A stretch of DNA of 64,000 nt from positions 31,975 through 95,974 of the forward strand of contig NZ_CAMLHO010000006.1 of assembly GCF_946479765.1 (NCBI RefSeq), in the 5' to 3' direction. Below the pieces are notes generated by a model that was not told where the DNA came from, did not search any database, and saw only the letters and a list, made by a program, of their open reading frames with translations. Source of the DNA: an uncultured Aliivibrio sp. (GTDB taxonomy: Bacteria > Pseudomonadota > Gammaproteobacteria > Enterobacterales > Vibrionaceae). Below, piece after piece: positions 60,015 through 64,000 of the stretch. Made by a program: the position numbers and the translations under genes. How positions within the stretch are numbered: position 1 is the stretch's first letter; each line of letters opens with the position of its first letter.

Positions 60015-60212
60015 AATTCGATACTACCTAAAGATAATTGTACTTATGAATGTATTTTCAACATTCATTTATGACTGGAAGAAGGGATAGGATATCAGGT
60101 TCTTTTTTTGTTGTCTCAGATCAGTATTAAGACAATGATCTACTCTCTAGTACTTTTTTCTCCATAGGACTTTGTTATGATGGCTTTTTCGACTAATTAG
60201 ATAATACCTATT

Positions 60213-62384
60213 GTGAACTATCGCCAACTTTTTCGTCAGTATTGGTCCAATAAAACCATTAATTTTAGTGTCCGAGTATTAATCGCTCTGATTGGTGCTG
60301 TTATTCCATGTTGGTACTTGGAGCAAAACACCGCTATTACTCCATTAATTTTAGGTATTATTGCTGCGGCACTGGCGGAAACCGACGATAAGTTATCTGG
60401 CCGCCTTAAGGCTCTTTTCTTAACGTTTATTTGTTTCGCTGTTGCCGCCTTCTCTATTGAGCTTCTTTTCAAAACCCCTATATTATTTGCCATTGGTCTT
60501 TTCTGCTCTACTTTCTCTTTTATCATGCTTGGCGCTTTAGGGCCTCGTTATGCAAGTATTGCATTTGGCTCTTTGTTGATCGCAATTTATACCATGCTTG
60601 GTGCCGCTGAAAGTCCCAATATTTGGTACCAACCTATGCTTCTTCTTGGCGGGGCGGCTTGGTATTATTCAATATCCTTAACTTGGCAGATTTTTTGGCC
60701 TTTACAGCCAGTACAGCAAAATTTAGCCACTGTTTTTGAAACTATGTCGACTTACTTGAATAGTAAAAGTGAGTTGTTTCATCCCGTCACAAATTTAGTT
60801 CCTCAACCCTATCGCCTTCAAGAAGCAAAAAATAACGCACAAATGGTGACCGCATTAAATAACAGTAAAGCATCTTTACTTACTAGAGCAAAAGGTGGCC
60901 ATGTTGTCGGGGCAAGCGATCGTTTTTTAAAAATTTATTTTATTGCTCAAGACATTCATGAACGAGTCAGTTCTAGTCACTATCGCTACCAAGATCTCGC
61001 AAATACATTTAATAGGAGTGATATCCTTTTTCGTTTTAAACACTTATTACACAGTCAATCTGAAGCATGTAAAGATGTGGCTCGTTGTTTATCACTTGGA
61101 TTACCTTATCAACACGCACAAACCTCAATTTTTGCATTAGACGAACTTCAGCAATCCTTAATTTATTTAAAAGAACAACAACGACCAGAGTGGCGTCTGT
61201 CAGTCATTCAATTGGAGTATTTATTTAATAATCTCGCAACGGTCGAACGCCAATTTGCAAATATTAGTAACCCTGAACGAAGTTTAGATAGTGAAGACGA
61301 CACGGTACTGGCTGACCAAGGCGCGCACACGCCTAAAGCTATGTGGCAACGTTTAAGAGCGAACCTAACGACAGATTCTGTTCTATTTCGTCATGCTATT
61401 CGAATGGCGTTAGCGCTTACCACTGGCTACGGAATCATTCAAGCATTTGATTTGGACCGCGGTTATTGGATTTTATTAACCACCCTTTTTGTTTGTCAGC
61501 CAAACTACAGTGCTACCAAAGAAAAACTGGTTGCTCGTGTTGCCGGTACGATCATAGGTTTATTAGCAGGAACCGCACTATTAGTCTTGTTCCCCTCTCT
61601 TGATAGCCAATTAGTTTTAATGGTTATTGCTGGTGTGCTCTTTTTTGCTTTCCGCCTTGCTAATTATGGCTTTGCTACTGCATTTATTACTATTTTGGTG
61701 CTGTTCTGTTTTAATCAATTGGGCGAAGGTTACGCGGTTATTCTTCCTCGCTTAGGAGATACTATTGTAGGCTGTATCTTAGCGGTGGTTGCGGTGACGT
61801 ATATCTTACCTGACTGGCAATCAAAACGTTTACACAAGGTAATGGCTGATACAGTTCATGCTCATCAAGACTATTTATCAAACATTATTGCTCAGTATCG
61901 AGCGGGAAAAAAAGATTCTCTGCAATATCGACTGTCTCGTCGCCAAGCGCACAATAATGAAGCCGCTCTCAGTTCCGCCATTAGTAATATGCTAATTGAA
62001 CCAGGAAAATATCAAACCGCTGTAGATGAATCATTTCGTTTTCTCTGCTTATGTCATGCGATGCTTAGCTATATATCAGCGCTTGGGGCTCATCGGGTTC
62101 GATTAAAAGATGAAGAGACCCACCAGTTAGTTGCTGAATCACACCGCATTATTCATTCACATTTAAATCAAATTCAATGCCAACTGAGTAATACCGAGTG
62201 CAGTGAAAAGCTAAATATTGTCGCGGAAGAAAGTATTGAAAAACGTTTATCTGAATGGCGTGATGAAGATGGAAATTCAGTAAAAATGGTATTACAACAA
62301 TTGCATTTAATGCATCAAATTTTACCTGAAATGCATACCTTATCTGAAATATTAAGCAATCAGACTAAAGAAAAAAATAGATGA
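60213..62384 (+). CDS. yccS: YccS/YhfK-family membrane protein (FUSC family)
   Basis: The 723-residue protein has two clusters of about six transmembrane helices (about 15-165 and 395-520) around a cytoplasmic domain, the layout of the FUSC family of putative aromatic-acid exporters. Recognisable parts are LGIIAAALAETDDKLSGRLK and RGYWILLTTLFVCQPNYSAT with RVAGTIIGLLAG. The start is GTG 60213. The function is not established. The gene stands where yccS is found in E. coli, next to helD. Confidence 0.86.
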   Translation: MNYRQLFRQYWSNKTINFSVRVLIALIGAVIPCWYLEQNTAITPLILGIIAAALAETDDKLSGRLKALFLTFICFAVAAFSIELLFKTPILFAIGLFCSTFSFIMLGALGPRYASIAFGSLLIAIYTMLGAAESPNIWYQPMLLLGGAAWYYSISLTWQIFWPLQPVQQNLATVFETMSTYLNSKSELFHPVTNLVPQPYRLQEAKNNAQMVTALNNSKASLLTRAKGGHVVGASDRFLKIYFIAQDIHERVSSSHYRYQDLANTFNRSDILFRFKHLLHSQSEACKDVARCLSLGLPYQHAQTSIFALDELQQSLIYLKEQQRPEWRLSVIQLEYLFNNLATVERQFANISNPERSLDSEDDTVLADQGAHTPKAMWQRLRANLTTDSVLFRHAIRMALALTTGYGIIQAFDLDRGYWILLTTLFVCQPNYSATKEKLVARVAGTIIGLLAGTALLVLFPSLDSQLVLMVIAGVLFFAFRLANYGFATAFITILVLFCFNQLGEGYAVILPRLGDTIVGCILAVVAVTYILPDWQSKRLHKVMADTVHAHQDYLSNIIAQYRAGKKDSLQYRLSRRQAHNNEAALSSAISNMLIEPGKYQTAVDESFRFLCLCHAMLSYISALGAHRVRLKDEETHQLVAESHRIIHSHLNQIQCQLSNTECSEKLNIVAEESIEKRLSEWRDEDGNSVKMVLQQLHLMHQILPEMHTLSEILSNQTKEKNR

Positions 62385-62517
62385 TTAAAGTTTGAACTGG
62401 ATCTTTTTAGATTATCGATAAATAGATGTTTATCAAACTTTTTCAATACAAGGCGTCTACACTGGTACTTGAGATATTTTAAATAAATAACATCCTAACT
62501 CTGTTGGAGGTCTTGCT

Positions 62518-63015
62518 ATGAAAAGTGTATTTATTGCTGCTTTTATTGGAATTTCTAGTCCAGACTTAATTAAACGATTAGCCTCAGTTACCCATAAAGA
62601 AGGAGGTAAGTGGTTAGTCAGTAAAATAAATTATCTAGATTCTCATATTTCTGCTGTAATCAAAATAGAAGTCCCTACCCTGCATAAAAAAGCAGTGCAG
62701 GATTATTTTTCTGCCCAAGATAATTTACTAGTTACTTTCACTGATGCTTTAGAGACGATTGTTGAACACCAGCACACAAAACTAAAAGTCGATGCTCAAG
62801 ACAGAGCTGGTATCGTTAATGAGATCAGCAATCTATTGCAAAAAGAATCTATTGAACTGATTGATATGAATAGCCATCGCATTGGTGTTCCAGCTAATGG
62901 GACCAGTGTATTTACTGCAACGTTAAGTTTAAAATTACCGATTAGTGCGAATATTGATGATTTAGCCGCTGAAATAGAAGCACTTAGTGATGATATGGTC
63001 GACACTATTATTTAG
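62518..63015 (+). CDS. ACT-domain protein, GcvR-like
   Basis: The 165-residue protein holds two ACT domains. The first starts FIAAFIGISSPDLIKRLASV; the second starts KLKVDAQDRAGIVNEISNLL. This is the layout of GcvR, which opposes GcvA at the glycine cleavage operon, but GcvR is longer and the role here is not known. GGAGG precedes the ATG. A terminator follows. Confidence 0.75.
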   Translation: MKSVFIAAFIGISSPDLIKRLASVTHKEGGKWLVSKINYLDSHISAVIKIEVPTLHKKAVQDYFSAQDNLLVTFTDALETIVEHQHTKLKVDAQDRAGIVNEISNLLQKESIELIDMNSHRIGVPANGTSVFTATLSLKLPISANIDDLAAEIEALSDDMVDTII

Positions 63016-63035
63016 CTTACATTAGGTAAATCACC

Positions 63036-63066
63036 AAAAATGGCAGTGTAATTTGCTGCCATTTTT
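63036..63066 (+). terminator. Terminator after the ACT-domain gene
   Basis: AAAAATGGCAG / CTGCCATTTTT (63036-63046 and 63056-63066), 20 bases past the stop codon. Confidence 0.85.
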
Positions 63067-63190
63067 ATGTGCTGAGGTAAATGTTATACCCATTCCAACA
63101 ATTAGCTTACCGTCCAGGTTGCTCTCTGCCTGTTGAGTCGCTAGTTATTTAGGTCATGAGTCGAGACTCTTTTTACTATAATATAAATGT

Positions 63191-63222
63191 CAAAAAGCCC
63201 AATCATTTCTGATTGGGCTTCT
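63191..63222 (-). terminator. Terminator of the tRNA operon
   Basis: On the minus strand AAGCCCAATCA / TGATTGGGCTT ends in TTTTTG. It lies about 20 bases beyond the last tRNA. Confidence 0.85.
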
Positions 63223-63242
63223 CGCTTTCTATTTAAAGAAAC

Positions 63243-63318
63243 TGGAGCGACACACGAGGCTCGAACTCGTGACCTCAACCTTGGCAAGGTTGCGCTCTAC
63301 CAGCTGAGCTAGTGTCGC
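63243..63318 (-). tRNA. tRNA-Gly (GCC), copy 1
   Basis: The 76 bases fold into a cloverleaf. The anticodon loop TTGCCAA gives anticodon GCC, the acceptor arms are GCGACAC and GTGTCGC, the T loop is GTTCGAGCC and CCA is encoded. It is the last of four tRNA genes on this strand and is identical to the copy at 63547-63622. Confidence 0.95.
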
Positions 63319-63351
63319 ATGCTATATCTTTCAATATAGACTTTTAATAGA

Positions 63352-63438
63352 TGGTGCCCCGGGCCGGACTTGAACCGGCACAGCGCGAACGCCGAGGGAT
63401 TTTAAATCCCTTGTGTCTACCAATTCCACCACCAGGGC
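63352..63438 (-). tRNA. tRNA-Leu (TAA)
   Basis: The 87-base RNA has a long variable arm and anticodon loop TTTAAAA (anticodon TAA). The acceptor arms are GCCCTGG and CCGGGGC, with encoded CCA. The sequence is very close to E. coli tRNA-Leu(UAA). It reads UUA and UUG codons. Confidence 0.95.
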
Positions 63439-63546
63439 ACGCAATTCTTTATTGCGATGCACCCAACCAATGCGCCTTATAATAAAGCGGGTTAGACACC
63501 ATCTTTAAGCAGTCTGCCAATGTTACTTGACTACTTTTACAAAATT

Positions 63547-63622
63547 TGGAGCGACACACGAGGCTCGAACTCGTGACCTCAACCTTGGCAAGGTTGCGCT
63601 CTACCAGCTGAGCTAGTGTCGC
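63547..63622 (-). tRNA. tRNA-Gly (GCC), copy 2
   Basis: The 76-base RNA is identical to the downstream copy, with anticodon GCC and encoded CCA. The duplicate in the same operon suggests high demand for glycine GGC/GGU decoding. Confidence 0.95.
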
Positions 63623-63644
63623 AAGTCTTCTCTATAAAAGAGAA

Positions 63645-63718
63645 TGGAGGCGCCTCCCGGAATCGAACCGAGGTTCACGGATTTGCAATCCGCTGCATAA
63701 CCACTCTGCCAAGGCGCC
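63645..63718 (-). tRNA. tRNA-Cys (GCA)
   Basis: The 74-base cloverleaf has anticodon GCA in the loop TTGCAAA and acceptor arms GGCGCCT and AGGCGCC, with encoded CCA. It is the first tRNA of the cluster. Confidence 0.95.
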
Positions 63719-63776
63719 ATTGTAATCTCAATTAGTCAGCTGCTTATTTGCTGCCTTCCTCTTGGGTACGGGATGC

Positions 63777-63804
63777 ATTTTACTGATCCAGCACTTAGAG
63801 TCAA
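63777..63804 (-). promoter_or_regulatory. Promoter of the tRNA cluster
   Basis: On the minus strand TTGACT (63799-63804), a 16-base spacer and TAAAAT (63777-63782) are followed by a GC-rich discriminator GCATCCCG, as in stringently controlled stable-RNA promoters. It lies about 60 bases upstream of tRNA-Cys. Confidence 0.75.
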
Positions 63805-63955
63805 CACTATTTTTCGGTTTTTGTTTCGTTTGGATAAAATGCGATCAAAATGAATATAAAACAAACGAAAACAACCTCTTCCCCCTTAATAACTAGTCAA
63901 ATAACTGGTGAACTACTCAGCGACAGCATAGCTGATCACTGAGCGTCTAAGGCAG

Positions 63956-64000
63956 TTAAGCAACTGCCTTTTCTATTTCCTCAGTTCCCATAGGCAACTT
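63956..64000 (-). CDS. C-terminal end of a gene entering from the right, probably pgsA (partial)
   Basis: The last 14 codons, ending KLPMGTEEIEKAVA and TAA at 63956-63958, run off the right edge. The uvrC-pgsA-tRNA order (Gly, Cys, Leu) is common in gammaproteobacteria, so phosphatidylglycerophosphate synthase is the likely identity. That is inference from synteny, because too little sequence is present for a homology call. A small hairpin (GGCAGTT / AACTGCC) overlaps the stop codon. Confidence 0.45.
   Translation of the reverse strand, partial: KLPMGTEEIEKAVA

Noticed and set aside
63155..63180. Short hairpin GAGTC/GACTC with T run on the plus strand
   Set aside because: It is only five base pairs long and no gene ends nearby on that strand apart from the ACT gene, which already has a better terminator.
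63915..63975. Small RNA ending in a hairpin and T run near the right edge
   Set aside because: The second hairpin overlaps the stop codon of a minus-strand gene that continues off the window, and no promoter is seen on the plus strand.

Overview
The window is a core-genome stretch of a low-GC gammaproteobacterium of the family Vibrionaceae, most likely Aliivibrio (A. fischeri type). The strongest evidence is an ainS-ainR quorum-sensing pair at the left edge. It is backed by a Vibrio-style trp operon with trpG separate from trpD and trpC fused to trpF, OmpU-like porins, a GH18 chitinase, MSHA-like pilins and a torS/torT pair. The species call is inference from gene content; no database was searched.

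Layout. (1) 1-3000: the 3' end of ainS (C8-homoserine lactone synthase) and its LuxN-type hybrid kinase ainR. (2) 3000-13800: yciO and rnm (trpH), then a divergent, attenuated and probably TrpR-controlled trp operon (trpL-E-G-D-CF-B-A), then yciB, yciA, yciI and an AspS-like pilotin lipoprotein. (3) 13800-23330, minus strand: an RlmI-like methyltransferase and a RluA-family pseudouridine synthase, then the his operon hisL-G-D-C-B-H-A-F-IE with a five-His leader peptide and attenuator. Two palindromic repeat elements lie inside the his operon (hisC/hisB and hisH/hisA). (4) 23500-26350: two tandem OmpU-like porin paralogues that share promoter and 5'-UTR sequences. (5) 26700-32760: dinG, a TSUP permease, priC, rsmS, a membrane GGDEF protein and the 4.5S (SRP) RNA gene. 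(6) 32890-40810: a type I restriction-modification operon hsdM-hsdS-rhuM-hsdR next to ffs. Its hsdR is interrupted by a single in-frame stop, so the nuclease domain is separated from the motor. (7) 40900-49440: a type IV pilin-like gene, a large GH18 chitinase, an EAL-domain remnant, two small lipoproteins, two transporters and an MDR-family oxidoreductase. (8) 49500-63020: a GNAT protein, an HflX-like GTPase, a gene-poor stretch with two coding-like relics, then a yccT-like gene, pilin, torS/torT, mgsA, helD and yccS. This last part is a disrupted version of the enterobacterial yccT-mgsA-helD-yccS order. It ends with a GcvR-like ACT protein. (9) 63190-64000, minus strand: tRNA-Cys, tRNA-Gly, tRNA-Leu and tRNA-Gly behind a good sigma70 promoter, and the last 14 codons of an upstream gene that is probably pgsA.

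Most of the window is ordinary biosynthetic and housekeeping sequence. The points most worth following up are the nonsense-split hsdR with a RhuM gene in the same operon, the palindromic elements inside the his operon, the shared regulatory leader of the two porins, and several coding relics (EAL fragment, 51.5-51.9 kb, and 40.7 kb). I saw no convincing wholly new system.
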